A stretch of DNA of 64,000 nt from Tremella fuciformis (Eukaryota > Basidiomycota > Tremellomycetes > Tremellales > Tremellaceae): the NCBI GenBank assembly GCA_032768795.1, contig CP136493.1, positions 2,046,001 through 2,110,000 on the forward strand. Direction: 5' to 3'. A program made the position numbers and the translations under genes. Positions 63,444 to 64,000 of this stretch are shown here, piece after piece (position 1 is the first letter of the stretch; every line of letters starts with the position of its first letter). Under the pieces are notes generated by a model. That model had not been told where the DNA came from. It made no database searches and was given only the letters and a program-made list of their open reading frames with translations.

Positions 63444-63832
63444 AGGGGCTGGCTGACAGCATGTTTGCGAATCGGCTGTCTCATCGACAACTCTGAAGCT
63501 GCGTGGGATGAGTCAGTCGTAGGATATCGACATAACCTTGCATGCACTTCTATTCGACTCTGGAGCTGACCATCTGTTGCCACCTCTCGAGCCTTCTAGT
63601 GTAGCCCAAGTGGCTGCTTTGTGAGCTTTCTCTTTTTGCAAATACGCTCGTACATCGGCGCCCTTTGATGCACGACGCTCCACTCCACAGAAAGGAGCTT
63701 CGAGGTCGTTTGCTTTGCTGAGTGAAGCAGAAACACAATAAGACCACATGAACCCCCAGCGTCTTTAGAACGACGCACATACTTCGACGGCAGCCTTCCA
63801 TCACCAAGCTCATCAAGTATTAAGTGGACACG
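63444..63832. other. 0.39-kb intergenic region
   Basis: No gene is supported. It should hold the promoter of the last gene. Confidence 0.4.
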
Positions 63833-64000
63833 ATGTCAGGGAATCCCGAACGCCATGGCGCTACGTCGCCTCCGTCGACTGCTCCCCGTACTACGGCAGG
63901 CGCTATTTCTGGCGATGACACGGCCGCTCCAACCATGCCCCCTCAGACGTCGCGAATCGTGGAAAGTACCCTACCAAGCATGTCACAGCCAAATCTTCCC
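63833..64000 (+). CDS. Ser/Thr/Pro-rich hypothetical protein H4 (3' end outside window)
   Basis: An open frame from the ATG at 63833 (MSGNPERHGATSPPSTAP) runs off the right edge. The 56 visible residues are Ser, Thr, Pro and Ala-rich (RTTAGAISGDDTAAPTM), like H1-H3. Same strand, similar spacing and similar composition suggest it is another member of this local set. Only the N-terminus can be judged. Confidence 0.45.
   Translation, partial: MSGNPERHGATSPPSTAPRTTAGAISGDDTAAPTMPPQTSRIVESTLPSMSQPNLP

Noticed and set aside
1..64000. CRISPR arrays, rRNA or tRNA genes, bacterial operons
   Set aside because: Nothing with regular spaced repeats or ribosomal RNA similarity was seen; the gene structures are eukaryotic. 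tRNA genes were not searched computationally, so a single one could have been missed.

Overview
The window is nuclear DNA from a fungus, most likely an Agaricomycotina basidiomycete and probably a tremellomycete-like yeast lineage. The evidence is small introns (mostly 35-90 nt) with GT/AG borders and CTGAC/CTAAT-like branch sites, multi-exon housekeeping genes whose exons rejoin in phase, a Ty3/gypsy chromovirus, and many lineage-specific paralogues. No prokaryotic feature, rRNA or tRNA was recognised. Exon coordinates were assembled by hand from splice sites and reading phase. Where all phases close and known motifs run across the junctions I regard the model as strong.

Layout. The left edge (1-4.8 kb) holds the 3' part of a Ty3/gypsy chromovirus polyprotein and, converging on it, a small multi-exon Cys-cluster gene. 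At 5.3-9.7 kb three tandem plus-strand copies of an unknown ~200-residue family (A1-A3) alternate with two other unknown genes; A1 and the gene after it are frame-disrupted. A conserved block follows at 9.9-14.3 kb: RED/IK spliceosomal protein, a yippee zinc-binding protein and a glycerophosphodiester phosphodiesterase. From 16 to 31.7 kb lies a gene-poor accessory region with two C-family genes (minus strand), four B-family genes (plus strand, C-terminal GGWxGWxxxH signature) and four unrelated unknown genes, separated by empty stretches of about 0.6-1.7 kb.

A second conserved block spans 32.2-46.9 kb: RPA135 (second-largest subunit of RNA polymerase I), a DNAJB12/14-like ER-membrane J-protein, SDE2, a secreted PAN-like protein and the ER ubiquitin ligase DOA10/SSM4. 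The J-protein and DOA10 both belong to ER membrane quality control. RED/IK and SDE2 both belong to pre-mRNA splicing.

At 47.3-57 kb a minus-strand tandem array of an unknown family (F1-F6) shows a gradient from intact genes through one with a single in-frame stop (F4) to a decayed copy (F5). F1 and F2 lie in a duplicated unit that includes their TATA promoter. A six-exon conserved-looking gene follows (57.4-59.3 kb). The right end (59.8-64 kb) carries four plus-strand genes for Ser/Thr/Pro-rich, probably disordered proteins, the last cut by the window edge.

The main unexplained biology is the set of fast-evolving local families (A, B, C, F) placed between syntenic-looking housekeeping blocks. 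No function can be assigned to them from sequence alone.
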